Positions 26,915 to 36,076 of a stretch of 64,000 nucleotides of DNA are shown piece after piece. The DNA is taken from the NCBI RefSeq assembly GCF_016909495.1, contig NZ_JAFBFW010000007.1, positions 182,900 through 246,899 of the forward strand, given 5' to 3'. The translations under genes and the position numbers were made by a program. Positions within the stretch are counted from its first letter, which is position 1, and each line of letters starts with the position of its first letter. This DNA is from Pantoea coffeiphila (GTDB taxonomy: Bacteria > Pseudomonadota > Gammaproteobacteria > Enterobacterales > Enterobacteriaceae). The notes under the pieces were generated by a model. It was not told the DNA's origin. It made no database searches and saw only the letters and a list, made by a program, of their open reading frames with translations.

Positions 26915-28198
26915 ATGGCAAAACCCGTTGATGACGTGACGTCAAGTTCACGTCGTCGTTTGTTGAAAGGTGTGGGCATCCTTGGCGGTGCCCTCGCCGT
27001 GACCGGCGGCTGTCCGGTCCATGCAGCCGGTGACGGGAAAGCCTCGTCGCCGGGCACCGTTTCTCCTTCCGCCCGAAGTGAAAGCCAGCCGTTCTTTGGG
27101 CTGCGCCAGTCCGGGATCGTTACGCCGCAGCAGGCGGCAATGATGCTGGTCTCGTTTGACGTGCTGGCCTCGGATAAAAACGATCTGGTGCGGCTGTTTA
27201 AGCTGTTAACCGATCGGATCGCGTTTCTGACCGCCGGTGGTAAAGCACCGCTGGTGACCAATCCGCAGCTGCCGCCTATGGACTCCGGTATTCTCGGCGA
27301 TGATATTTATCCCGACAACCTGACCATCACCGTTTCCGTCGGCGCATCGCTGTTTGATGAACGATTCGGTCTGCAGGCGCAAAAGCCGCTGAAGCTGCAG
27401 CGCATGACCCGTTTCCCTAATGATGCGCTCGATGCCAGCCTGTGCCATGGCGATCTGCTGCTGCAAATCTGCGCCAATACCAACGATACGGCAATCCACG
27501 CGCTGCGCGATATTATCAAGCACTCGCCGGATCTGCTGAGCGTGCGCTGGCGCCGCGAAGGGTTTATTTCCGATCACGCCGCGCGCAGTAAAGGCAAAGA
27601 AACGCCGATTAACCTGCTGGGCTTCAAGGACGGCACGGCCAACCCGGATACCGGCGATGCTTCACTGATGGATAATATCCTGTGGGTGAGCAAAGAGCAG
27701 GGCGAACCCGCCTGGGCGCTGAACGGCAGCTATCAGGCCGCGAGGATCATCCAGTTTCACGTGGAGTTCTGGGACCGTACGCCGCTCGGCGAGCAGCAGA
27801 CGATCTTTGGCCGGGTGAAACACAGCGGTGCCCCGCTGGGGATGGAAAACGAGCACGATGTACCGGACTACGTCAGCGACCCGGAAGGGAAAATCACGCC
27901 GCTGGATGCGCATATTCGCCTGGCGAATCCGCGTACGGTGGAAACGCAAAGTAACCTGATGTTACGCCGTGGCTACAGTTATTCCCTCGGCGTGTCGAAA
28001 TCGGGCCAGCTGGAAATGGGGCTGCTGTTTGTCTGCTATCAGCACGATTTAGAAAAAGGCTTTCTGACCGTGCAAAAGCGTTTAGACGGCGAAGCGCTGG
28101 AGGAGTATATCAAGCCGATCGGCGGAGGATATTTCTTCGTTCTGCCGGGCGTAGTGGATGCTCAACACTATCTCGCTCAGGGCCTGCTTGAGGCCTGA
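26915..28198 (+). CDS. efeB: EfeB, Tat-exported Dyp-type heme peroxidase
   Basis: Deferrochelatase/peroxidase of the EfeUOB system; a periplasmic heme enzyme (known for E. coli EfeB/YcdB). 427 residues. The N-terminus has a twin-arginine signal ([15 protein letters not shown] near residue 10). The Dyp landmark GFKDGTANP lies near residue 233, with the catalytic Asp, and the proximal heme His is expected in the [14 protein letters not shown] region near 310. It starts 6 bp after efeO, so translation is coupled. Confidence 0.95.
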   Translation: MAKPVDDVTSSSRRRLLKGVGILGGALAVTGGCPVHAAGDGKASSPGTVSPSARSESQPFFGLRQSGIVTPQQAAMMLVSFDVLASDKNDLVRLFKLLTDRIAFLTAGGKAPLVTNPQLPPMDSGILGDDIYPDNLTITVSVGASLFDERFGLQAQKPLKLQRMTRFPNDALDASLCHGDLLLQICANTNDTAIHALRDIIKHSPDLLSVRWRREGFISDHAARSKGKETPINLLGFKDGTANPDTGDASLMDNILWVSKEQGEPAWALNGSYQAARIIQFHVEFWDRTPLGEQQTIFGRVKHSGAPLGMENEHDVPDYVSDPEGKITPLDAHIRLANPRTVETQSNLMLRRGYSYSLGVSKSGQLEMGLLFVCYQHDLEKGFLTVQKRLDGEALEEYIKPIGGGYFFVLPGVVDAQHYLAQGLLEA

Positions 28199-28203
28199 TT
28201 AAT

Positions 28204-28230
28204 AATAGCGGGTGCCGCGCGCCCGCTATT
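28204..28230 (+). terminator. hairpin ending the efeUOB operon
   Basis: A perfect 9-bp stem AATAGCGGG / CCCGCTATT with a 9-nt loop, 6 bp beyond the efeB stop, followed by CTATGTTATG. Confidence 0.65.
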
Positions 28231-28746
28231 CTATGTTATGTCGCCCGCTGTTTTTTGTTTCAATATCCCTCTCCCTCATTGTTTAAAAAACGCGCCATAC
28301 AATTTAATTATGACAGTAATGTTAAATAAGTATTTAATTTAATGTTATGAATTTATTGATTTTATTTTTTGACAAATAATAACAGTAAAAAATATGTTGC
28401 AATTTCGCACCGATATGCTGGAATGAAATTGTAGTATCTTTTCGCATTAAGTATCCCACTACGGAGATAGCGAATGCCCAAGTCCTCTAATGGACCCGTA
28501 ATCAGAAAGTCGACCATCGCCGTAAAACGCGAGGAGTTCATTTCCTCTACAGCATTCTCTTCTTTAACAATTTATCGTTCCATCAACCCTGTTAATTGCT
28601 TTCCGGTGCACTCTGCGCCCCGGCGCGGCTTTGCATCTGTTGCAACGGCCAGACACGGCTTAAAAGGAAGCCAAAACCTCTAAAGCGTTCACGTAATCGC
28701 ATCGTCGTCCTGATGCGGGAAATGAAACCAACTGTAAGGTGCCACT
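28231..28746. other. AT-rich region upstream of phoH
   Basis: Over 500 bp with very AT-rich parts (28300-28440). It contains one open frame, 28474-28683 (69 codons, MPKSSNGPVIRKS...), with GGAGAT 6 bases before its ATG and in the same frame as phoH, but separated from it by several stops. It may be a leader peptide, a decayed N-terminal extension of phoH, or chance. No convincing Pho box was found on either strand. Confidence 0.4.
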
Positions 28747-29535
28747 ATGGGAAGACAGAAAGCAGTGATCAAAGCTCGTCGTGAAGCAAAACGTGTGCTT
28801 CGTAGCGATTCGCGCAGTCACCGTCAGCGTGAAGAAGAATCGGTCACCTCGCTGGTGCAAATGGGTGGACTGGATGCAATTGGTATGGCGCGTGATACCC
28901 GCGACCATTCTCCGATTGCCGCCAGAAATGAAGCTCAGGCGCACTATCTCAACGCCATAGAAACCAAACAACTGATCTTTGCTACTGGTGAAGCCGGGTG
29001 TGGTAAAACCTGGATTAGTGCCGCGAAAGCGGCGGAGGCTCTGATTCATAAGGATGTGGAAAGGATCATAGTGACCCGACCGGTGCTACAGGCGGATGAG
29101 GATCTGGGATTCCTTCCCGGGGATATCTCAGAAAAATTCGCCCCGTATTTCCGCCCGGTCTACGACGTTCTGGTTAAACGTCTCGGCTCTTCCTTTATGC
29201 AGTACTGTCTGCGTCCCGAAATCGGTAAAGTAGAGATCGCTCCCTTTGCCTATATGCGTGGCCGTACCTTTGAAAATGCGGTAGTGATCCTCGATGAGGC
29301 GCAAAACGTCACCGCCGCGCAGATGAAAATGTTCTTAACGCGCCTGGGGGAAAACGTCACCGTTATCGTTAACGGCGATATCACCCAGTGCGACCTGCCT
29401 GCCCACGTTAAGTCCGGCCTCAGCGACGCCATGGCCCGCTTTGAGGAAGATGAGATGATTGGGGTGGTGCGGTTTACCGCAGAAGACTGTGTACGTTCTC
29501 AGCTGTGCCAGCGTACGCTGCTTGCCTACGGTTAA
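28747..29535 (+). CDS. phoH: PhoH, cytosolic ATP-binding protein
   Basis: P-loop ATPase of the PhoH family, related to the N-terminal half of superfamily I helicases; phosphate-starvation inducible in E. coli. 262 residues from MGRQKAVIKARREAK. Walker A is GEAGCGKTW near residue 81, Walker B VVILDEAQN near 181. A basic N-terminal segment precedes the ATPase core and suggests RNA binding; that is inference. The ribosome-binding site AAGGTG precedes the ATG. efeB-phoH adjacency matches E. coli. Confidence 0.93.
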   Translation: MGRQKAVIKARREAKRVLRSDSRSHRQREEESVTSLVQMGGLDAIGMARDTRDHSPIAARNEAQAHYLNAIETKQLIFATGEAGCGKTWISAAKAAEALIHKDVERIIVTRPVLQADEDLGFLPGDISEKFAPYFRPVYDVLVKRLGSSFMQYCLRPEIGKVEIAPFAYMRGRTFENAVVILDEAQNVTAAQMKMFLTRLGENVTVIVNGDITQCDLPAHVKSGLSDAMARFEEDEMIGVVRFTAEDCVRSQLCQRTLLAYG

Positions 29536-29553
29536 CAGGATTTAAACGTTCAA

Positions 29554-29580
29554 AGCCCGGCACCTGCCGGGCTTTTTTTT
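29554..29580 (+). terminator. rho-independent terminator after phoH
   Basis: A perfect 9-bp stem AGCCCGGCA / TGCCGGGCT with a 2-nt CC spacer, then eight T's. It lies 18 bp past the phoH stop and 2 bp before the stop of the opposing nitroreductase gene. Confidence 0.92.
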
Positions 29581-29582
29581 GC

Positions 29583-30323
29583 CTATTTGTCGATGCCAAA
29601 ACCCTGACGCAGAATGGCCGGCTGCACGGCGGGGAAATAGATATGCTGGTAGTAGCTGGCAGTGTTGTTGCCCCAGTTATCGCCATCGGTGCGGCCGGTC
29701 TGCTGCCAGTGCTCTACCATCGTCTGGTTGTAGCTGCGGATCGTTTCAGGCAGCACATCCTGGCGGTAATGCTCTTCATGGCGGAAGCCTGCCATCGGCA
29801 TACGCGGTTTTTGCGGGGCGGGCTGATCGACATAGCCCAACACCACGCCAGCTACAGGGAAGGTCAGCTCGGGCAGCTGCAGTAGTTCGACCATCGCCGT
29901 TGGGTTGATGCGAATTCCGCCGATTGGCACCACGCCTAAGCCGTGTGAACGGGCGGCGGTCATGACGGCTTCCAGCGCAATACCCACGTCGGTTGCGCCT
30001 GAAACAATACTTTCCAGGCTCTGATGGGCGATCTGCTCTTTGCCTTCGGCGGCAATCGCCAGCTGACTTTTATGCATATCCAGTACAAAGGTAAGAAACA
30101 CCGGAGCCTGAGCAATCCACTTTTGCCCACCGGCCAGTTCGGCAATACGTGCGCGGGTGGCGGCATCGCGGGTGACGATTACCGAAACCTGCTGGGAGTT
30201 GACCGAAGTCGGAGCGCGCCACGCGCATTCGATGATGTCATCAAGAATCCGGTCATCAATGGGTTTGGTCAGGTAGCTACGGTCGCTGCGGTGGTCTTTC
30301 AAAAGTTGTGTTGTGCTATTCAT
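29583..30323 (-). CDS. NfsA-type FMN nitroreductase
   Basis: NAD(P)H-dependent FMN oxidoreductase of the NfsA branch of nitroreductases. 246 residues from ATG 30321-30323 (MNSTTQLLKDHRSDRSY). The FMN-contacting HRSDRSY near residue 11 and RAPTSVNSQQ near 36 are visible, as are GGQKW near 63 and GLGVVPIGGIR near 128, which parallel E. coli NfsA. Many such enzymes reduce quinones or nitroaromatics; the natural substrate is unknown. Single gene, convergent with phoH. Confidence 0.82.
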   Translation of the reverse strand: MNSTTQLLKDHRSDRSYLTKPIDDRILDDIIECAWRAPTSVNSQQVSVIVTRDAATRARIAELAGGQKWIAQAPVFLTFVLDMHKSQLAIAAEGKEQIAHQSLESIVSGATDVGIALEAVMTAARSHGLGVVPIGGIRINPTAMVELLQLPELTFPVAGVVLGYVDQPAPQKPRMPMAGFRHEEHYRQDVLPETIRSYNQTMVEHWQQTGRTDGDNWGNNTASYYQHIYFPAVQPAILRQGFGIDK

Positions 30324-30587
30324 CAATAATAAACCTGGTAAACTAATTTAAAGCGCGAAGATAACTGACACAGAACAGCACGGTTTGCCACTTTGTGCCG
30401 GAGATCACATTTTTTCACCTTTCACCGCAGATCAAACCCGATTGTTCACCACCCATGCCTGCCATGATATTTCCAGGTATTACAAATAGATAAAAAACAT
30501 AAATATAGTCCTTTATATTATTTCCTGAGCCGGGTGGCTCTTGCTAGCTTATCCGCATGCAGGAATCCAACCATTCAGGAGCTTTCA

Positions 30588-31427
30588 ATGAAACATCGCG
30601 CTTTGGTCTTAACGTTGCTCGCCAGTCTGACCGGCCTTGCTGCCGGTGCCGCCCAGGCCGACAAGCTTGATGATATCAAGCAGGCCGGTGTAGTGCGTAT
30701 TGCGGTGTTCGACAGCAACCCGCCGTTCGGCTATATCGATCCGCAAAGCAAAAAGCTGGTGGGCTATGATGTGGACTTCGCCGATGCCATCGGCAAGGCG
30801 CTGGGCGTGAAAGTGGAACTCCGCGCTACCAACCCGGCTAACCGCATTCCGCTGCTGGTCTCGAAGAAGGTGGATCTGATTGCCGCTAACTTCACCATCA
30901 CCGACGAGCGCGCCAAAGAAGTGAATTTCAGCGTGCCGTACTTTGCCACCGGCCAGAAATTTATTGCCCGCAAAGGCGTGCTGAAAACCCCGGATGACAT
31001 TAAAACCCTGCGCATCGGCGCGGACAAAGGCACGGTGCAGGAGATAACCCTGCGTGAGCGCTATCCTACCGCCAAAGTGATCTCCTACGATGATACCCCG
31101 CTGGCTTTCGTGGCGCTGCGTAACCGCAACGTACAGGCGATTACTCAGGACGACGCAAAACTGGTCGGCCTGCTCGGCAATCTGCCAGTCGCTCAGAAGG
31201 CGGAATTTGAAATTTCTCCGTTCAGCCTGACCAAAGAGTATCAGGGCGTCGGTATTCCAAAAGGTGAGGATCGCCTGACCGATGCGGTGAACGACACGCT
31301 GATCAAGCTGGAAAAAGACGGTGAGGCGGTTAAAATTTACGACCGCTGGTTCGGGCCGCAAACTAACGCCGCACAGCCGCGCGGCGATTTCAAAATCGGG
31401 CCATTGGATCAACAGCCGAAAGCCTGA
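30588..31427 (+). CDS. polar amino-acid ABC importer, periplasmic binding protein
   Basis: 279 residues from ATG 30588 with AGGAG 6 bases upstream; the in-frame upstream start at 30534 is rejected. A Sec signal ends AAQADKLDD. The rest is a family 3 solute-binding protein (FDSNPPFGYID, VGYDVDFADAIGKALG, KKVDLIAANFTITDERAKEVNFS). The R in ITDERAKEV and D in the second lobe fit amino-acid ligands such as glutamate, aspartate or glutamine; the exact ligand is not readable. First gene of an operon with two permeases. Confidence 0.88.
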   Translation: MKHRALVLTLLASLTGLAAGAAQADKLDDIKQAGVVRIAVFDSNPPFGYIDPQSKKLVGYDVDFADAIGKALGVKVELRATNPANRIPLLVSKKVDLIAANFTITDERAKEVNFSVPYFATGQKFIARKGVLKTPDDIKTLRIGADKGTVQEITLRERYPTAKVISYDDTPLAFVALRNRNVQAITQDDAKLVGLLGNLPVAQKAEFEISPFSLTKEYQGVGIPKGEDRLTDAVNDTLIKLEKDGEAVKIYDRWFGPQTNAAQPRGDFKIGPLDQQPKA

Positions 31428-31453
31428 AGCACGGTTTTCAGGTAACAGATAAG

Positions 31454-31477
31454 AGGGGCGCAGCTTGCTGCGCCCCT
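31454..31477 (+). promoter_or_regulatory. strong intra-operon hairpin
   Basis: A perfect 11-bp stem AGGGGCGCAGC / GCTGCGCCCCT with a TT spacer, lying between the binding-protein stop and the first permease. Such hairpins often protect the binding-protein mRNA end and lower permease expression; no T-run follows, so full termination is unlikely. Confidence 0.65.
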
Positions 31478-31505
31478 GATGCATTTTATAAAACAAGGAC
31501 AGAAC

Positions 31506-32219
31506 ATGAACCTGGACTGGCTGCTGGCACCGCAGTACCTTGACTGGCTGTGGCACGGTTTTTTGCTCACCCTGTGGCTTTCGGCCTGTGCGGGGCTGGC
31601 CGCCACGCTGATGGGATTTGTGCTGGCCGCAATGCGCGACAGCAGCCTGGAACCGCTGCGCTGGCTGGCGATGGGCTACAGTTCCCTTTTTCGTAATACC
31701 CCGCTGCTGGTGCAGCTGTTCTTCTGGTACTTTGCCGCCGGGCAAATCCTGCCGGGTGCGGCAATGGACTGGCTGAACATGCCCCATCAGGCGGGTCCGT
31801 TTAGCTGGCCATCGTTCGAATTTCTTGCCGGTTTCTTTGGACTGACCGTGTATTCCTCCGCCTTTATTGCAGAAGAGATCCGCTCCGGGATTCGCGGCGT
31901 CGCGACCGGGCAGAAGGCTGCTGCGCTGGCGATGGGGCTGACCGGCTGGCAGGCGATGCGCTATGTGGTGCTGCCGCAGGCGCTGAAAATTGCGCTGCCG
32001 CCGCTGCTGGGCCAGTACATGAATGTGATTAAAAACTCGTCGCTGACCATGGCGATTGGCGTAGCCGAACTGTCTTATGCTTCCCGCCAGGTGGAGACCG
32101 AAACGCTGCGAACTTTCCAGGCATTCGGCGTGGCCACGGTATTGTACATCGCCGTTATTGCGCTGCTGGAAGGCTGGGGAATGTGGCGGCAGCAGCGTAA
32201 GCCGCTGGGAGGGCACTAA
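31506..32219 (+). CDS. polar amino-acid ABC importer, permease 1
   Basis: 237 residues from ATG 31506 (MNLDWLLAPQYLDWLWHG). HisM/GlnP-type inner-membrane subunit with about five membrane spans and the EAA loop ALAMGLTGWQAMRYVVLPQA near residue 140, which normally contacts the ATPase. It pairs with the next gene, one base away. The ATP-binding subunit expected beside it is not in the cluster. Confidence 0.9.
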   Translation: MNLDWLLAPQYLDWLWHGFLLTLWLSACAGLAATLMGFVLAAMRDSSLEPLRWLAMGYSSLFRNTPLLVQLFFWYFAAGQILPGAAMDWLNMPHQAGPFSWPSFEFLAGFFGLTVYSSAFIAEEIRSGIRGVATGQKAAALAMGLTGWQAMRYVVLPQALKIALPPLLGQYMNVIKNSSLTMAIGVAELSYASRQVETETLRTFQAFGVATVLYIAVIALLEGWGMWRQQRKPLGGH

Positions 32220-32220
32220 A

Positions 32221-32958
32221 ATGGATTTCAGTATTATTCGCGATAATCTGGGCTATATGCTGTGGGGCACCTGGCCGGACGGGCCGCTGGGCGGGGCAGC
32301 GCTGACCCTGGCAATCAGCCTGATGGCCGGAGTGGCCTCAGCGGTACTTGGCACGGTGCTCGGCGTGGCGCTGGCGATGTCGCGCGGCGTGGCCGCCGGG
32401 CTGCTGGCGGCGGTGCTGGGTTTTTTCCGCGCGATCCCGGTGATTATGCTGATCTTCTGGACCTACTTCCTGCTGCCAATGGTGTTTGGCGTTGAGATCC
32501 CGGAAATCACAACGGTGGTGTGCGCGCTGGCGCTGATCGCGTCGGCCTATCTGGCCCATGCGGTTAAGGCCGGTATTGCGGCGATTCCTGCCGGGCAGTG
32601 GCAGGCAGGCCTTTCGCTGGGGCTGACCCGCTGGCAGACGCTGCGAATGATTGTTCTGCCGCAGGCGCTGCGGATGATGGTGCCTTCCTTTATTAACCAG
32701 TGGATCTCGCTGATCAAAGACACCTCGCTGGCCTATATTGTTGGGGTGGGGGAGCTGACCTTTCTGGCGACTCAGGTGAACAACCGCAGCATGGTTTACC
32801 CGATGGAGGTGTTCCTGTTTGTGGCGCTGGTCTATTTTATCTTCTGCCTGTCGCTGGATATCCTGGCCAATGCGGCAAATCGTCGCTTTAGTGCGCAGGG
32901 CCGGGTGCAGAAGCGCTCGTGGCTCGGGTGGAGAAAACAAAAAAGCGCCTTAACGTGA
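32221..32958 (+). CDS. polar amino-acid ABC importer, permease 2
   Basis: 245 residues starting MDFSIIRDNLGYML. Second HisM/GlnP-type subunit, with the EAA loop LSLGLTRWQTLRMIVLPQAL near residue 125. It starts one base after permease 1. Its last codons sit inside the stem of the operon terminator. The C-terminal basic tail (RVQKRSWLGWRKQKSALT) is cytoplasmic by prediction. No ATPase gene follows; the next feature is a tRNA-Ser locus on the other strand. Confidence 0.9.
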   Translation: MDFSIIRDNLGYMLWGTWPDGPLGGAALTLAISLMAGVASAVLGTVLGVALAMSRGVAAGLLAAVLGFFRAIPVIMLIFWTYFLLPMVFGVEIPEITTVVCALALIASAYLAHAVKAGIAAIPAGQWQAGLSLGLTRWQTLRMIVLPQALRMMVPSFINQWISLIKDTSLAYIVGVGELTFLATQVNNRSMVYPMEVFLFVALVYFIFCLSLDILANAANRRFSAQGRVQKRSWLGWRKQKSALT

Positions 32959-32968
32959 GGCGCTTTCT
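32942..32968 (+). terminator. terminator overlapping the permease 2 stop codon
   Basis: A 9-bp stem AAAGCGCCT / AGGCGCTTT with a 7-nt loop that contains the stop codon, ending CTT. It ends transcription immediately after the permease gene. Confidence 0.7.
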
Positions 32969-33050
32969 TAAATATCGTGCAAAACGTCATTCCTGCCGTT
33001 TTGTCGAACCCTGTCGAGGCTTCTCGGCCCTCTCTCCGGGAATTATGCAT

Positions 33051-33081
33051 AAAAAAAAGCCTGAACTTTCGTTCAGGCTTT
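33051..33081 (-). terminator. terminator of the left tRNA-Ser gene
   Basis: Read on the minus strand: AAGCCTGAAC, a GAAA loop, then GTTCAGGCTT and a run of T's. It lies 11 bp beyond the tRNA 3' end. Confidence 0.9.
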
Positions 33082-33092
33082 CTCTTTGAATA

Positions 33093-33180
33093 TGGTGGTG
33101 AGAGAGGGGTTCGAACCCTCGATACGTTGCCGTATACACACTTTCCAGGCGTGCTCCTTCAGCCACTCGGACACCTCACC
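33093..33180 (-). tRNA. tRNA-Ser(GGA), left copy
   Basis: 88 nt with encoded CCA. Acceptor GGTGAGG pairs with TCTCACC (one G-U), anticodon GGA in CTGGAAA, the long variable arm typical of serine tRNA (TATACGG CAA CGTAT), T-stem GAGGG/CCCTC around TTCGAAC. The sequence is almost that of E. coli serX/serW. The discriminator base reads A where E. coli serine tRNAs have G. It is identical to the copy at 45604-45691, which keeps the E. coli serX-ghrA neighbourhood. Confidence 0.97.
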
Positions 33181-33325
33181 ATATTGTCAAATCATCACCC
33201 GCTGGGGGGCAACGGGGCGCTACTATAGGCAGTCAGCTGTTACCGGTCAAGCAGTATTTTTCCCTGCGCTTCCGTTCGGTTAACTCCTGAGCAGCTGATT
33301 CACTTCATCCTGTTCAGCGTTATCG

Positions 33326-33343
33326 TTGTCATCTTAGTGTCAC
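33326..33343 (+). promoter_or_regulatory. Pho box upstream of phoA
   Basis: TTGTCAT-CTTA-GTGTCAC matches the 18-bp PhoB consensus CTGTCAT-N4-CTGTCAC at 6 of 7 bases in each half. It ends 84 bp before the phoA ATG, so phosphate limitation should induce the gene. Confidence 0.78.
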
Positions 33344-33427
33344 AGAGTGGACACAAAACTGACATTGTTGTATCGCAGACTGACTCCCTGAAATCTTTAG
33401 AAAAATTTATTCATGGAGATCGTAACA

Positions 33428-34831
33428 ATGAAACAGAAAGCCTTTGCCCTCTCGCTGCTGACCGCGCTGGTGTGCTCTACCGCCACGGCGGACCTTGCCA
33501 CATGGAACCGCGCCGCGCAGGGCGATATCACCGAACCGGGCGGTGCGCGCCGCCTGACCGGCGATCAAACCGAGGCGATTAAAGCCTCGCTGAGCAATAA
33601 GACCGCGAAAAACGTGATTTTGCTGATCGGCGATGGCATGGGTGATTCTGAAATTACCGCCGCGCGTAACTATGCCGAAGGCGCGGGCGGTTTCTTTAAG
33701 GGAATTGATGCGCTGCCGCTGACCGGCCAGTACACCCACTATGCGCTGGATAAAAAGAGCCACAAGCCGGACTACGTGACCGACTCCGCCGCTTCCGCTA
33801 CCGCCTGGGCCACCGGCGTAAAATCCTATAACGGTGCGATTGGCGTTGATGTGAACGGCAAGGACCATCCATCTCTGCTGGAACTGGCAAAAGCCGCCGG
33901 TAAGGCCACCGGTAACGTCTCTACCGCCGAGCTGGAAGATGCGACTCCGGCGGCACAGATTGCGCACGTCACCTCACGTAAGTGTTACGGCCCGGAGAAA
34001 ACCAGCGAGCTGTGCCAGAGCAACGCGCTGGAGAAAGGCGGTAAAGGCTCAATTGCCGAGCAGCTGCTGAACGCGCGTGCTGACGTTACGCTGGGCGGCG
34101 GCGGTAAAACCTTCGGTGAAGCGGCGAAAGCCGGTGAGTGGCAGGGGAAAACTCTGCTGGAGCAGGCTAAACTGCGCGGCTATCAGCTGGTTAACGATCT
34201 GGACGGCTTGAATGCCCTTACCGTGGCCGACGACAGCAAACCGGTGCTGGGCCTGTTCGCTGACGGCAACATGCCAGTACGCTGGAAGGGGCCAAAGGCA
34301 ACTTATCACGGCAACCTTGATGGCAAGCCGGTGACCTGTGAAGTGAATGCCGAACGCCCGGCCTCAACGCCAACGCTGGCGCAGATGACCGAGAAAGCCA
34401 TTCAGCTACTGGAAGATAAGCCGCAGGGCTTCTTCCTGCAGGTGGAAGGTGCATCGATCGATAAGCAGGATCATGCGGCGAATCCGTGCGGCCAGATCGG
34501 CGAAACCGTGGATCTGGATGAAGCCGTGCAAAAAGCGCTGGAGTTCGCGGCAAAAGACGGCAACACGCTGGTGATTGTTACCGCCGACCATGCCCACTCC
34601 AGCCAGATTATTGCCAATGACAGTAAGGCACCGGGCCTGACGCAGACGCTGAACACCCGCGAAGGCGGGCTGATGACCATCAGCTACGGTAACTCAGAAG
34701 AAGATTCGCAGGGGCACACCGGTACTCAGCTGCGTATTGCTGCTTACGGGCCACATGCGGCCAATGTGGTGGGCCTGACCGATCAGACCGATCTGTTCTA
34801 CACCATGAAATCAGCGCTGGATATTAAGTAA
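33428..34831 (+). CDS. phoA: PhoA, periplasmic alkaline phosphatase
   Basis: Releases phosphate from organic esters in the periplasm. 467 residues from ATG 33428 ([16 protein letters not shown]), with a Sec signal cleaved near TATADLA. The nucleophile Ser lies in [13 protein letters not shown] near residue 120; metal ligands are in [12 protein letters not shown] near 67, [14 protein letters not shown] near 343 and VTADHAHSS near 388. Cys pairs in SRKCYG and ELCQS, and further Cys, fit the disulfides. It is probably PhoB-regulated through the upstream Pho box. Unlike E. coli, it lies in the tRNA-bounded segment rather than by psiF. Confidence 0.95.
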   Translation: MKQKAFALSLLTALVCSTATADLATWNRAAQGDITEPGGARRLTGDQTEAIKASLSNKTAKNVILLIGDGMGDSEITAARNYAEGAGGFFKGIDALPLTGQYTHYALDKKSHKPDYVTDSAASATAWATGVKSYNGAIGVDVNGKDHPSLLELAKAAGKATGNVSTAELEDATPAAQIAHVTSRKCYGPEKTSELCQSNALEKGGKGSIAEQLLNARADVTLGGGGKTFGEAAKAGEWQGKTLLEQAKLRGYQLVNDLDGLNALTVADDSKPVLGLFADGNMPVRWKGPKATYHGNLDGKPVTCEVNAERPASTPTLAQMTEKAIQLLEDKPQGFFLQVEGASIDKQDHAANPCGQIGETVDLDEAVQKALEFAAKDGNTLVIVTADHAHSSQIIANDSKAPGLTQTLNTREGGLMTISYGNSEEDSQGHTGTQLRIAAYGPHAANVVGLTDQTDLFYTMKSALDIK

Positions 34832-34846
34832 ATATTCACCTGTCTG

Positions 34847-34881
34847 GGGAGCTTCGCTACTATTTAAGCGACGCTCCCTTT
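34847..34881 (+). terminator. hairpin after phoA
   Basis: Stem GGGAGC plus TCGCT pairing with AGCGA plus GCTCCC, then CTTT. It lies 15 bp beyond the phoA stop and ends 14 bp before ltrA. Confidence 0.6.
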
Positions 34882-34894
34882 CAGGAATCTTCCT

Positions 34895-36055
34895 ATGCCG
34901 CAAAGCCTGCTGCGCACCCGTGATGGTCACGGTGCTACGGTCACGTTTTCCGAACTGCTGTTTGATCTGATCTACGTTTTTGCCGTTACGCAACTTTCAC
35001 ACTATCTTCTGCATCATCTGACGCTGGTCGGCGCACTGGAAACCCTGCTGCTGTGGTTCGCCGTCTGGCTGGGCTGGCAGTACACCACCTGGGTCACCAA
35101 CTGGTTCGATCCGGAAACCCGCCAGATCCGTCTGCTGCTGTTTGTACTGATGCTGCTCGGCCTGTTTGCTTCCTCGGCGATGCCGCAGGCGTTTGGCGAG
35201 CGCGGCTGGATGTTTGCCCTGTGCTATGTGGCGCTCCAGGTGGGGCGCAGCGCGGTGACGCTTTGGCTGCTGCCGAAAGGGCATCTGCTGCTGCGTAATT
35301 TCCAGCGCATTCTCGGCTGGATGTGCATCTCCGCCGTATTCTGGATACTCGGCTGCTTCTTTGAGGGCGCGGAGAGGATGGTGCTATGGGCGATTGGCGT
35401 TTGCTGCATCTATTTTTCCCCCATGCTTGGCTTCCCGCTGCCCGGACTCGGGCGCTCGGACAGCAGCCGTGAATGGACCATTGATGGCCATCATCTGGCG
35501 GAGCGCTGCCAGCTGTTTGTGATTGTGGCGCTGGGGGAAACCATTTTGATTACCGGTGCCACGCTGAGCGAGCTGGAAGTCTGGAGTATGCCGATCGTCA
35601 TTGCGTCGCTGGTGGCATTCGTCGGCAGTCTGGCGATGTGGTGGGTGTACTTCGATACCAGCAGCAAGGCGGGCAGCCATGCGATCCAGAAGGCGGATAA
35701 CCCCGGGCAGATGGGAGCGCGTTTTCACTATGTCCACGTGGTGCTGGTGGGGGCGATTATCGTCTGTGCAGTCGCCAACGAACTGGTCATCGTCCACCCG
35801 GATGGCCATATCACCGTTGCGGATGCGGCGGTACTGCTGTTGGGCCCGGCCGCCTACCTGCTGGCCAACGCCATCTATAAGTTTCTGGTGTACCGCCGTT
35901 TCCCGCTGTCGCATATCGGCGGGCTGGCGGCGCTGGCGGTACTCATCCCTGTAGCATTGACGACCGATCGCCTGATGGTTAACGGACTGACGACGGTGGT
36001 GATGGTCATTGTGGCCGGGTGGGAGAGCCTCTCGCGCCGCCGTAATGTCGTGTAG
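34895..36055 (+). CDS. ltrA: LtrA-family (low temperature requirement A) membrane protein
   Basis: 386 residues with about ten or more hydrophobic segments. The family signature near the N-terminus is present (TVTFSELLFDLIYVFAVTQLSH), as is the ALGETILITGA segment near residue 212. Function is not established; the name comes from a Listeria mutant that grew poorly in the cold. A hairpin separates it from phoA and it is convergent with fimH, only 21 bp between stops. Confidence 0.85.
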   Translation: MPQSLLRTRDGHGATVTFSELLFDLIYVFAVTQLSHYLLHHLTLVGALETLLLWFAVWLGWQYTTWVTNWFDPETRQIRLLLFVLMLLGLFASSAMPQAFGERGWMFALCYVALQVGRSAVTLWLLPKGHLLLRNFQRILGWMCISAVFWILGCFFEGAERMVLWAIGVCCIYFSPMLGFPLPGLGRSDSSREWTIDGHHLAERCQLFVIVALGETILITGATLSELEVWSMPIVIASLVAFVGSLAMWWVYFDTSSKAGSHAIQKADNPGQMGARFHYVHVVLVGAIIVCAVANELVIVHPDGHITVADAAVLLLGPAAYLLANAIYKFLVYRRFPLSHIGGLAALAVLIPVALTTDRLMVNGLTTVVMVIVAGWESLSRRRNVV

Positions 36056-36076
36056 GCCGGCGCGATTTCCGAGGCG

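Larger units (their letters stand above)
32977..33187. repeat. 211-bp direct repeat, left copy (tRNA-Ser locus)
   Basis: These 211 bp recur at 45488-45698 in the same orientation with 5 substitutions, all outside the tRNA. The repeat holds the whole tRNA gene, its downstream terminator and about 75 bp beyond. The two copies bound a 12.3-kb segment carrying phoA, ltrA, fimbrial genes and regulators. Confidence 0.95.

Noticed and set aside
28231..28746. A Pho box upstream of phoH
   Set aside because: TGACAG-like pieces occur (near 28311 and 28370) but spacing and second half-sites do not fit the 18-bp consensus.
30609..32216. A 535-codon open frame opposite the ABC importer genes
   Set aside because: Antisense to three recognisable genes; composition (many Gln, Arg, His) is typical of a shadow frame.
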